The notes beneath the pieces were generated by a model that searched no databases, was not told the origin of the DNA, and saw nothing but the letters and a program-made list of their open reading frames with translations. A stretch of 36,240 bases of DNA from NCBI RefSeq assembly GCF_017874315.1, contig NZ_JAGGLG010000038.1, forward strand, positions 1 through 36,240. Reading direction: 5' to 3'. Positions 9,001 to 14,396 of this stretch are shown here, piece after piece (the stretch's first letter is position 1; the number at the start of each line of letters is the position of its first letter). Source of the stretch: Symbiobacterium terraclitae (GTDB lineage Bacteria; Bacillota; Sulfobacillia; Symbiobacteriales; Symbiobacteriaceae). The position numbers and the translations under genes were made by a program.

Positions 9001-9477
9001 GGGCCAGCCGGCCTCCACCCAGGCCTTCCATCCCTTGCGGACCATCGGGTACTTGGTGCGGTAGGGGCCGTAGATGCGGCGCGGCAGGGTGTAGCCCTTG
9101 AGGCAGCCGCGCGGGTGCCAGGACTGCGACGACATGGTGCCGTAGAGGTCGGTGGCCGTGCCCTCGGTGTAGGGCGGCTCCACCCGCACCATCACCCCGT
9201 TGCGCACCACGCCCTTCACCCGGCAGTTGTGCGTACAGTTGGGCACACACAGGAACGTGAACTCGGAGTCATAACGGTACTGATCCCGGTAGAGCGACTC
9301 CCAGTCGCGCCCCGGATAGGCGGCCAGTGGGTTCTCCACCTTGAACGGCTTGAGCGTCACCAGGTCGGCCCGGGCCCAGCGATGGCGCCCGAGCAGCGTG
9401 ACGCCGCCCACGGCGGCCGCGGTGGCGACCAGGAAGTCGCGGCGGGAGACCTTCCCCGCCGTCTCACGCTTCGGCAT
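6097..9477 (-). CDS. Tat-exported molybdopterin catalytic subunit, type II DMSO reductase family
   Basis: A 1126-residue molybdo-bis(pyranopterin) oxidoreductase. The N-terminus has a twin-arginine signal (SRRDFL at 11-16, hydrophobic to about 30, cleavage near WARA). The FS0 cluster site is C77, C81, C85 and C124 (C-x3-C-x3-C-x38-C). NarG and EbdA use His at the first position; here it is Cys. The candidate Mo ligand is the Asp in YDWHGDLNPGHP (about D275), aligned with the Asp ligand of NarG. Further landmarks are FLGKNQVENKMADAHWW and a C-terminal molydopterin-dinucleotide-binding domain. The family includes nitrate, selenate, chlorate and perchlorate reductases and DMS and ethylbenzene dehydrogenases; the substrate cannot be decided from sequence. 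It acts outside the membrane. The ATG has GGGAGGAG five bases upstream and overlaps the small upstream gene by 14 bases. Confidence 0.93.
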   Translation of the reverse strand: MPKRETAGKVSRRDFLVATAAAVGGVTLLGRHRWARADLVTLKPFKVENPLAAYPGRDWESLYRDQYRYDSEFTFLCVPNCTHNCRVKGVVRNGVMVRVEPPYTEGTATDLYGTMSSQSWHPRGCLKGYTLPRRIYGPYRTKYPMVRKGWKAWVEAGWPDQSRPEVKEQYFRRGWDDWVRVSWDEANTLVAKTLLHIMATYSGEEGVQRLREQGYPEEMIEAMGGSGAQTLKFRNGMALNGVIRINALARFANMLALYDGQKGARQWSSYDWHGDLNPGHPMSTGVKCSDVDMNDFRNTKLMIFLGKNQVENKMADAHWWIEIIERGGKVVNISPEYSPASQKSDYWLPVRPGSDIALLLGLAHILYRDGLIDFDFVRQHTDMPLLVRMDTLKRLTNKDLGIPTSRLTGYSVTVQKIDPALRESWGDFVIWDEAAGAPRVINREHVGAHLPYTPALEGTFTVRLADGSTVECKTIYQLYKEHVAEYTPEMVSEVTGVPVELIERLAHDLGTIKPAHIATGEGVNHYFHCDLTGRAAFLLVSLTGNVGKPGANTTHWAGNYRGENHPGLPLWMAEDPFNPNLDPNARPEEIKVKKYYKSEHPAYWNYGDRPLIVNGKNYTGKTHMPTPTKAIWIANSNHLNNAKWAHHMIEVVNKNVEMFVVQDWEWTGSCEHADVVFPVQSWAEMTHPDMTSACSNPFFNVWKGGLKPLYESKQDVEVMAGVAGKLAELTGDQRYSDYWKFVNEGRTEVYLQRVSDGSYTTSGYDIQELLESDRDWLMMFRTYPRIFGWEQVHEHKPWYTKTGRIELYKDEDEFINLGENLIVHREPVEATPYLPNLILGTHPAIRPVNEVPLDAVSADERSIRNVKMSWAEAKQTRNPLWEQGYRFYFLTPKSRHRVHSSWAMTDWNVIWDSNFGDPYRNDPRTPSTGEAQIHINPEDAAELGINDGDYVYVDANPADRPYIGWKESDPYYEVARLKVRVRFNPAYPRGVTMMKHAIWIASPKTVQANKTRTDGLAISDTGYMAHVRTGSHQSATRGWLQPSQMTDSLVRKAYMGQEIGVGYEVDVNAPNTCPKETLVKITKAEDGGPQGQGVWKPATSGFTPGNENETMLRYLQGGFVDAKGGS

Positions 9478-9715
9478 GCAGCTCCTCCCCTCCGTTGGCG
9501 ATGCGCCGGATCAGGGCCGCGACCCAGGCCTCGCCCCGCGCGCGGTAGATGTGGTTGGGCGCCCTGTAGAACGGGTTCTTGAAAAGCGCCAGGACGGCGT
9601 CGGGCGAGAACCCCATGCGGAGGAACTCCCGGGCGAAGGTCTCGGCCATCGCGTCCAGGCCCTCCGCGGTTCCGCCCGGCGCCTCCCCGGCGCAGCCCTC
9701 TACTGCGGACCTCAT
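9464..9715 (-). CDS. Small protein of unknown function, first gene of the molybdoenzyme operon
   Basis: An 83-residue protein with no signal peptide or membrane segment. The middle (FAREFLRMGFSPDAVLALF) looks helical and the end has RAPNHIYRARGEAWVAALI. The ATG at 9715 has AGGGGAGGGG about six bases upstream, and the stop lies 14 bases inside the catalytic subunit gene, so the two are translationally coupled. It may assist cofactor insertion or enzyme assembly, but that rests on position only. The larger open frame to 10318 runs antisense to the response regulator and is not used. Confidence 0.7.
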   Translation of the reverse strand: MRSAVEGCAGEAPGGTAEGLDAMAETFAREFLRMGFSPDAVLALFKNPFYRAPNHIYRARGEAWVAALIRRIANGGEELHAEA

Positions 9716-9803
9716 CGTCACCCCTCCCCTTGGCGAGCGATGGTCTGTTTCAAGCGTAACGGAACGCGGCCGGTCTCCCCCAGGGACAGCCTCCCTCCGC
9801 TCC

Positions 9804-9819
9804 CGGGACAAATGTCCCG
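9804..9819. promoter_or_regulatory. 7-2-7 palindrome in the divergent promoter region (candidate NarL-type operator)
   Basis: A perfect inverted repeat cgggaca-aa-tgtcccg lies between the molybdoenzyme operon and the response regulator. NarL-family regulators bind paired heptamers in a 7-2-7 arrangement. A further gggaca half-site is at 9783-9788. A possible -10 (TACGCT on the minus strand, 9753-9758) without a good -35 would place the palindrome about 65 bases upstream of an activated start. Confidence 0.5.
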
Positions 9820-9910
9820 AACTTGCGGGAGCCTTTTGGCCGCGGAAGGGATCGCCGTTCGGGCGGGCGAATAGGTGCACCGCACGGCGACGCGATGGGG
9901 GGCGATCTCC

Positions 9911-10555
9911 ATGACAACCGTCTTGCTGGTCGACGACCACAGCGTGGTGCGCATGGGCCTGAAGGCGCTGCTCTCCCGCGCCGCTGGCTTTCAGGTGGCC
10001 GGCGAGGCGGCCACCGGCCGGGAGGCGCTCGAGAAGGCCGCGGCGCTCAGGCCGGACGTGGTCCTCATGGACGTGCGCCTGCCGGACACCAGCGGCATCG
10101 AGACCTGCCGGATGATCCGCGAGCAGCTGCCCGACACGAAGGTGCTGATGCTGACCTCCTACGACGACGACGAGGCCGCCGTTGCCGCGGTGGTCGCGGG
10201 GGCGGCCGGGTACATCCTGAAGCACGTCGAGGCCGACGAGCTGCTGCGCGCCATCCGCCTGGTGGCGCAGGGCACCTGCCTCCTCGACCCGCAGGTGACC
10301 CGCGGCGTGATGGAGCACCTGCGCGCCGGCGCCCGTACGGGCCCGCGCCTCGACCAGCTGAGCGAGCGGGAGCAGGAGATCCTGCAGCTCATCGGCGAGG
10401 GGCTGACAAACCGGGAGATCGCCGCCCGGCTCTACCTGGCCGAGAAAACGGTGCGCAACTATGTGAGCTCGCTCTTGCAGAAGCTGAACCTCTCCAACCG
10501 AACCCAGGCCGCCGCCCTGGTCAGCCGCAACCGGCTGCTGGGCGGGAGGATGTAA
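9911..10555 (+). CDS. NarL/FixJ-family response regulator
   Basis: A 214-residue regulator. The receiver domain (1-120) has D8, D9, the phospho-acceptor D54 (VLMDVRLPD), T82 and K104. The C-terminal LuxR-type HTH reads LSEREQEILQLIGEGLTNRE...KTVRNYVSSLLQKL. It is divergent from the molybdoenzyme operon whose last gene is a HisKA_3 kinase, so it should be the kinase's partner and regulate the operon. The ATG giving MTTVLLVDDH is chosen over an upstream ATG at 9875 because receiver domains start this way; the Shine-Dalgarno (gggggg) is somewhat far, about 10 bases. It is one of only two plus-strand protein genes in the window. Confidence 0.92.
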   Translation: MTTVLLVDDHSVVRMGLKALLSRAAGFQVAGEAATGREALEKAAALRPDVVLMDVRLPDTSGIETCRMIREQLPDTKVLMLTSYDDDEAAVAAVVAGAAGYILKHVEADELLRAIRLVAQGTCLLDPQVTRGVMEHLRAGARTGPRLDQLSEREQEILQLIGEGLTNREIAARLYLAEKTVRNYVSSLLQKLNLSNRTQAAALVSRNRLLGGRM

Positions 10556-10558
10556 TGA

Positions 10559-10595
10559 AAAAGACCTCGCTCCATTTCACGGAGTGAGGTCTTTT
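10559..10595. terminator. Bidirectional terminator between response regulator and tRNA-Leu
   Basis: A 15-bp stem (10559-10573 with 10581-10595, one G-T pair) is flanked by A runs on one side and T runs on the other, so it works in both directions. It starts three bases after the response regulator stop and serves tRNA-Leu on the minus strand. Confidence 0.88.
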
Positions 10596-10604
10596 CACGT
10601 CTGC

Positions 10605-10690
10605 TGGTGCCCGAGGCGGGACTCGAACCCGCACGGCCGCACGGCCGCAAGATTTTAAGTCTCGTGCGTCTGCCATTCCGCCACTCGGGC
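10605..10690 (-). tRNA. tRNA-Leu (anticodon TAA)
   Basis: An 86-base cloverleaf with encoded CCA. The acceptor GCCCGAG pairs with CTCGGGC, the anticodon loop is CTTAAAA, there is a long variable arm of the class II type (GC-rich gcggccgtgc region), and the T loop is GGTTCGAGTCC. A promoter is visible upstream and a hairpin terminator downstream, so it is probably a single-gene unit. Confidence 0.96.
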
Positions 10691-10706
10691 CTGCTCGCGT
10701 TTACCC

Positions 10707-10735
10707 ATCTTAACACGCGCGCTCCGACCAATCAA
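10707..10735 (-). promoter_or_regulatory. Sigma-A-type promoter of tRNA-Leu
   Basis: On the minus strand TTGATT (10730-10735) and TAAGAT (10707-10712) are separated by 17 bases, with the mature tRNA starting about 17 bases further on. Confidence 0.65.
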
Positions 10736-10751
10736 CCGACCATTGGTCGGT
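10735..10751. promoter_or_regulatory. 17-bp palindrome abutting the tRNA-Leu promoter
   Basis: accgacca-t-tggtcggt is a perfect 8-1-8 inverted repeat that touches the upstream edge of the -35 box. Its form is like operators of TetR-type repressors, but no such regulator is in the window. Confidence 0.4.
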
Positions 10752-10766
10752 CCTGGACGTACCGAA

Positions 10767-10786
10767 GGGCGCCCTTGCGGGCGCCC
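10767..10786 (-). terminator. Hairpin after divIC
   Basis: Perfect 8-bp stem gggcgccc/gggcgccc with a ttgc loop, six bases past the divIC stop. No T run follows, so termination strength is uncertain. Confidence 0.45.
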
Positions 10787-10791
10787 CGATC

Positions 10792-11148
10792 TCACCGCGT
10801 CGGTGCCGTCTGGTAAACCTGTTCGTCGGGCCAGATGAAGCCCAGTTGCTTGGCCTTGAGCTCCATCGACTCGTGGCTGGTGACGCGCTCCAGCGTCTCG
10901 GAGAGCCGTCGGTTTTTCTCCTGCACCGTCCTCAGCTCCGCCTCGACCTGCGCCTGTACCTGGAGCGCCCGGTTCAGCTCCTGCTCCGCCTCGTAGAGCT
11001 CCATCACCGCAAACGAGAGCACGCCGACCACCGCGGCGACAAGCGCGCCCGACAGCCAGTGGCGGCGCAGGGGATTTCCCTTTGCGCGGCGCACCGGCGT
11101 GGGCGCGGCCGTTACCGTCGACGCGTCTCGCCTGCGGGGAGCTCTCAT
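10792..11148 (-). CDS. divIC: Septum formation initiator, DivIC/FtsB family
   Basis: A 118-residue bitopic membrane protein. A basic cytoplasmic N-terminus (RRRDAST...RRHW) is followed by one membrane helix (about 31-52), a coiled coil rich in Glu and Gln (53-95) and the conserved ending AKQLGFIWPDEQVY. It stabilises the FtsL-DivIC-DivIB (FtsLBQ) complex at the division septum. Its ATG overlaps the TGA of the upstream HTH gene by four bases, and GGAGGA lies six bases upstream. The position next to yabQ and yabP matches the Bacillus order, though here a small HTH gene sits between yabQ and divIC. Confidence 0.85.
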   Translation of the reverse strand: MRAPRRRDASTVTAAPTPVRRAKGNPLRRHWLSGALVAAVVGVLSFAVMELYEAEQELNRALQVQAQVEAELRTVQEKNRRLSETLERVTSHESMELKAKQLGFIWPDEQVYQTAPTR

Positions 11149-11378
11149 TCTTCTTCCTCCCTGTCGGCGCTGTCAAACAGCCCGAGGGTGTCGCCGGGAA
11201 GGACGATGACAACCTGGTAGCCCTTGCTCTTTGCACGGTTGTACAGGGTCGCGACGGTGCCAGCCGCGAGCGAGAGCCGCTTGGCCACCTGCTCGTTGCT
11301 CCAGCCCATCTCCTTGAGAACGACGACCTGCCGTTCCCGGAAACTCAGCCGCTCGGCACCGCGAATCTCGATGTTCAC
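11145..11378 (-). CDS. Small helix-turn-helix protein coupled to divIC
   Basis: A 77-residue protein whose middle (LSFRERQVVVLKEMGWSNEQVAKRL...GTVATLYNRAK) reads as a sigma-70 region 4 or LuxR-type HTH, with no receiver domain or other sigma regions. The tail is GDTLGLFDSADREEEE. The start is GTG at 11378, with only a weak Shine-Dalgarno. It overlaps divIC by four bases, so the two are co-translated. It could regulate its own promoter, which carries the repeat array at 11401-11466, but no such binding is shown. I do not know the family in detail. Confidence 0.75.
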   Translation of the reverse strand: MNIEIRGAERLSFRERQVVVLKEMGWSNEQVAKRLSLAAGTVATLYNRAKSKGYQVVIVLPGDTLGLFDSADREEEE

Positions 11379-11400
11379 TGCCCCGTCCGCCCCTGGCTAG

Positions 11401-11466
11401 TTGTACACAACCTGTGGATAGGCTGTGTACAAGCTGAGTACAAACCGTGTACAAGCTGTGTACGTT
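11401..11466. repeat. Tandem 11-bp repeats upstream of the HTH-divIC genes
   Basis: Five contiguous 11-mers run from 11412 to 11466: ctgtggatagg, ctgtgtacaag, ctgagtacaaa, ccgtgtacaag, ctgtgtacgtt, preceded by an inverted copy ttgtacacaa at 11401-11410. The first unit contains ctatccaca on the minus strand, one base off a consensus DnaA box. One repeat per helical turn would place identical sites on one DNA face. Confidence 0.7.
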
Positions 11467-11530
11467 CTTTATACCTTCTTCCACGGGCGGGAAACTCCTC
11501 CTTGCGAGGGTCGCAAATCTTAGGATTTGG

Positions 11531-12070
11531 TTACGAATCGCGCGGCGGCTTTCGCCCCTGCAGCCACCGGCGCAGCGCGCGCCGCCAGCGGCGCTTCGTG
11601 AGCAGGTACTGGAGCCGCATCCAGCGGTACGGCCCGCGGAGCCGCCGGCCCAGCCAGGCTGTGACCTGCACGGCTACCCTGTACGCGAATCGCAGAATGG
11701 CGACGGCGGGATGCCAGACCAGCCGCAGGAACAGCGTCCAGAGCAGCTCCAGCAGCCAGGCGAGCAGCCTGAGCAGCCCATCGAACAGCCACAGGACGAT
11801 CGGGCTCGCCAGCCACAGGTGCAGGCCCAGGCCGGTCAGCAGCCCGACGAGCACGTAGAACCGGTACTCGCCCCAGTTTCCCAGGAAGAGGCCGGCGCCC
11901 AGCATGGCGGTCGCGGCGCCCCAGAAGCAGAGGTCGCCCAGCGCAGCCAGAACGGGACCCGGCTGGACGAAACGCCTGACCGCCCGCAGCAGGTCGAACA
12001 GGAGGCCAAGCCCGACGCCGCTGAGGATCGTCATGAACAGCGCGTAGAACTGGAGCTCCATCCGCAGCAC
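11531..12070 (-). CDS. yabQ: Spore cortex biosynthesis protein YabQ
   Basis: A 179-residue membrane protein with four to five hydrophobic helices (ELQFYALFMTILSGVGLGLL first) and a very basic C-terminal tail (TKRRWRRALRRWLQGRK). YabQ localises to the outer forespore membrane and is required for cortex formation. The N-terminus is typical: FYALFMTILSGVGLGLLFDLLR. The GTG at 12070 has GGGGGG eight bases upstream; an ATG three codons later is possible. It follows yabP by 39 bases and is probably in the same sporulation transcript. Confidence 0.85.
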   Translation of the reverse strand: MLRMELQFYALFMTILSGVGLGLLFDLLRAVRRFVQPGPVLAALGDLCFWGAATAMLGAGLFLGNWGEYRFYVLVGLLTGLGLHLWLASPIVLWLFDGLLRLLAWLLELLWTLFLRLVWHPAVAILRFAYRVAVQVTAWLGRRLRGPYRWMRLQYLLTKRRWRRALRRWLQGRKPPRDS

Positions 12071-12109
12071 CGGACCAACCCCCCGCCCCTGTCTGCCGAA
12101 TCGCGCCGG

Positions 12110-12472
12110 CTACCGCAGCAGCCGCTCCAGGAACGACCGGCTGCGCGGCTGACGCGCGCCGCGCTGGCGCGGGGTGGCATACTGCAGCGCGTTGATGTAT
12201 CCCTCCACCGCGAACTGCCCCTTCTCCAGGTCGAGCTGCTTGATCTGCAGCTCCTCGCCCCGGATGCTCAGGAGCCCCATCTCGGTCTCCAGGTTGACCT
12301 CCTCGTCATCGAAGCTGTCCACGCCCACCACGCCGGTGATGTGCACCCGTTCCCGGTTGGCGATGGTGAGCGAGTGGCTGTGGCCGCCCGCCTCGTTCTC
12401 GTCGAAGGCGGGCCCCCGACCCTCCACCCGGTACGTTGTCCGCTCCTCCACCCTGACCGACCTCCTCTGCAT
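12110..12472 (-). CDS. yabP: Sporulation protein YabP
   Basis: A 120-residue YabP/YqfC-family protein. The core HITGVVGVDSFDDEEVNLET and GLLSIRGEELQIKQLDLEKGQ matches the family, which is needed for spore formation and acts together with YabQ. The ATG at 12472 has AGGAGG only two bases upstream; the GTG at 12451 has GAGGAGG nine bases upstream and may be the real start, giving 113 residues. The C-terminus is basic (RQRGARQPRSR). Confidence 0.88.
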   Translation of the reverse strand: MQRRSVRVEERTTYRVEGRGPAFDENEAGGHSHSLTIANRERVHITGVVGVDSFDDEEVNLETEMGLLSIRGEELQIKQLDLEKGQFAVEGYINALQYATPRQRGARQPRSRSFLERLLR

Positions 12473-12537
12473 CCCCTCCTGCCGGGGACCTGTCCCATCT
12501 CTATGCAGGCCCCGGTATTCTTATGTAGCAAATGGCA

Positions 12538-12562
12538 GCGGACCGCCTCCGCGGCGGTCCGC
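12538..12562 (-). terminator. Hairpin after rqcP
   Basis: A 10-bp stem gcggaccgcc/ggcggtccgc with a 5-base loop directly follows the rqcP stop. The T run on the minus strand is short (ccattt). Confidence 0.5.
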
Positions 12563-12566
12563 ACGG

Positions 12567-12860
12567 TTATTCCGGATCGTCCTCCAGGTGGGGGAGCGTG
12601 CTGTCTGCCTTGAACTCCTCCGCCAGCACCTCGTACAGCTCCCGGGCCTCGGCGGCCCGTACGTGCTCCCGCACCTCCAGCACCCGGAAGGTCAGCTGCC
12701 TGCGGCCGAAGTCAATGAACACCGTATCCCCCGGCTTCACCTCGGTGCCGGCCTTGGCGAGCCGGCCGTTCACCTGAACCCGGCCTGCGTCGCAGACCTC
12801 CTTCGCCAGCGTGCGGCGCTTGATGACGCGAGAGACCTTCAGGAACTTGTCGATACGCAC
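12567..12860 (-). CDS. rqcP: S4-domain RNA-binding protein RqcP (YabO)
   Basis: A 97-residue S4-domain protein (MRIDKFLKVSRVIKRRTLAKEVCDAGRVQVNG). In Bacillus this protein binds the 50S subunit with RqcH and drives alanine tailing in ribosome quality control. The length is slightly above the usual 85-90 residues because of an acidic tail ending LPHLEDDPE. The GTG start has GGAG eight bases upstream. The order hup-rqcP-yabP-yabQ is as in Bacillus. Confidence 0.92.
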   Translation of the reverse strand: MRIDKFLKVSRVIKRRTLAKEVCDAGRVQVNGRLAKAGTEVKPGDTVFIDFGRRQLTFRVLEVREHVRAAEARELYEVLAEEFKADSTLPHLEDDPE

Positions 12861-12881
12861 ATGAACCGCTCCTCAAACGGA

Positions 12882-12908
12882 GACCGGACCCCACTGCGGG
12901 GCCCGGTC
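12882..12908 (-). terminator. Hairpin between hup and rqcP
   Basis: Stem gaccgg-cccc/gggg-ccggtc with one mismatch and a 5-base loop, 15 bases past the hup stop. It probably attenuates readthrough from the highly expressed hup gene. Confidence 0.5.
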
Positions 12909-12922
12909 CTGATCTTCAGCGT

Positions 12923-13192
12923 TTAGACGCTCTCCTTCAGTTCCTTCCCGGGGCGGAAGGCCGGAACCTTGCCGGCAGGAATCTTGATCGGCGCACCGGT
13001 CTGCGGGTTGCGGCCCGAACGGGCAGCGCGGTTGCGAACTTCGAACGTGCCGAAGCCCACAAGCGAGACCTTGTCGCCCTTGTGCAGGGCCTCCTTGATC
13101 GACTCGACGACGGCGTTCAGGGCCTTCTCGGCGTCCTTCTTGGTCAGGCCCGCCTTCTCAGCGACACTAGCGACCAGATCCTGCTTGTTCAA
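12923..13192 (-). CDS. hup: DNA-binding protein HU
   Basis: An 89-residue HU/IHF-fold histone-like protein. Landmarks are [31 protein letters not shown] and the DNA-binding arm [23 protein letters not shown]. It bends and compacts DNA as a dimer. The start is TTG at 13192, with GGGGAG eight bases upstream, giving [16 protein letters not shown], the usual family start. The longer frame from 13339 is not protein-like. The gene lies about 100 bases past mazG and should have its own promoter there. Confidence 0.95.
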   Translation of the reverse strand: MNKQDLVASVAEKAGLTKKDAEKALNAVVESIKEALHKGDKVSLVGFGTFEVRNRAARSGRNPQTGAPIKIPAGKVPAFRPGKELKESV

Positions 13193-13292
13193 GAATCGGT
13201 CTCCCCTTTCGAGGTAAGATTGGGTACGATTCCCGCTGAGCCGTATTCGGCGTGGGTTTGCAGAACTCCTTCCATTTCCTTTACGAGTGGTG

Positions 13293-14384
13293 TTATTTTC
13301 CCCTGTATTTTTCCCCGAATTCAGCCCGTTTAGCCTCATCCCAAAGCAAATCCATCTCCGAAAGGCCGACGTCCGTTACGCGCAGCCCTCGTTCGGCCAG
13401 CTTCTCTTCCACATACCGGAAGCGCCGTATGAACCTGGCGTTGGTCCGCGTCAGCGCGATCTCCGGATCCACCTTCAGCTTGCGGGCCAGGTTGACCACC
13501 GCGAACAGGAGGTCGCCCACCTCGCCCTCCTGATCGGCGGGCTCCGCCGACAGCACCTCGTCCAGTTCCTCCCGCACCTTGTCCGCGGGTCCCGCGGCGT
13601 CGGGCCAGTCGAAACCCACCCTGGCCGCCCGCTTCTGCAGCTCCAGGGCACGGGAGAGCGCCGGGAGCCCCCCGGAGACCCCGCTCAGGACCGAGGGCGG
13701 CGCCTGGTCCCCCCGCTCGGACCGCTTGATCGCCTCCCAGGTGCGGGTCACGTCGGCGGCGGTCTCCGCCACCGCCTCGCCGAAGACGTGGGGATGGCGC
13801 CGGATCAGCTTCTCCGTGATGCCGCTGACCACGTCGCTCATGTCAAACCGGCCGGCCTCCCGGGCGATCTGCGCGTGGAAGACCACCTGAAGCAGCACGT
13901 CGCCCAGCTCCTCGCACAGGTGGCGGGGGTCGCCCTGGTCGATGGCCTCCACCACCTCATAGGCCTCCTCCAGCATGTACCGCCTGAGGCTCTCGTGGGT
14001 CTGCTCCCGGTCCCACGGGCAGCCGTCGGCGGACCGCAGCCGGGCCATCACCTCCACCAGGGGATCCAGCGGCCAGCGCTTCCGCTCCGAGCGCTCAACC
14101 GGCCGCAGATACAGGGTTAGTGCGTAGTTTGCCCATTCGTGCGCCGCCAAACCGTCCAGCCGGACCTCGGCGACAGCGCCGTCACGGTACAGCCCAACCG
14201 GATGCGCCGGGGGGTAGTGGGCCAGCAGCAGCGCCTGCAGCCGTGCCGCAGTCCCGGGTGCAACACCGCAGACGAGGAGCGGCGCCCCGCCCGGCGGCGG
14301 CGCCTCCGCCAGCCTGGCCGCCGGGCGCACCTCCAGACCCTCGGAGAGGTCGATCTGAAACGCTCGCAGCAGATCATCGATCAC
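13293..14384 (-). CDS. mazG: MazG nucleotide pyrophosphohydrolase with a shortened methylase-like N-terminus (YabN family)
   Basis: A 363-residue protein. Two MazG domains are clear: the first with [23 protein letters not shown] and [14 protein letters not shown], the second with [10 protein letters not shown] and [16 protein letters not shown]. They hydrolyse non-canonical NTPs to NMP and pyrophosphate. In Bacillus YabN a full tetrapyrrole-methylase-like domain of about 220 residues precedes MazG; here only about 115 remain, matching the second half ([14 protein letters not shown] to [11 protein letters not shown]). The SAM-binding half is absent and there is no space for it upstream, since spoVB ends 12 bases before. 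The GTG start has GAGGTGG seven bases upstream. Confidence 0.9.
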   Translation of the reverse strand: MIDDLLRAFQIDLSEGLEVRPAARLAEAPPPGGAPLLVCGVAPGTAARLQALLLAHYPPAHPVGLYRDGAVAEVRLDGLAAHEWANYALTLYLRPVERSERKRWPLDPLVEVMARLRSADGCPWDREQTHESLRRYMLEEAYEVVEAIDQGDPRHLCEELGDVLLQVVFHAQIAREAGRFDMSDVVSGITEKLIRRHPHVFGEAVAETAADVTRTWEAIKRSERGDQAPPSVLSGVSGGLPALSRALELQKRAARVGFDWPDAAGPADKVREELDEVLSAEPADQEGEVGDLLFAVVNLARKLKVDPEIALTRTNARFIRRFRYVEEKLAERGLRVTDVGLSEMDLLWDEAKRAEFGEKYRGK

Positions 14385-14396
14385 GGTTGAGCCACC

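Noticed and set aside
6382-9582. 1066-residue plus-strand open frame opposite the catalytic subunit
   Set aside because: It is a mirror of a real gene in GC-rich DNA; its translation is His/Val/Gly/Arg-rich with no family motifs and no promoter or Shine-Dalgarno.
11401-11466. CRISPR array
   Set aside because: Units are 11 bases and contiguous, with no spacers.
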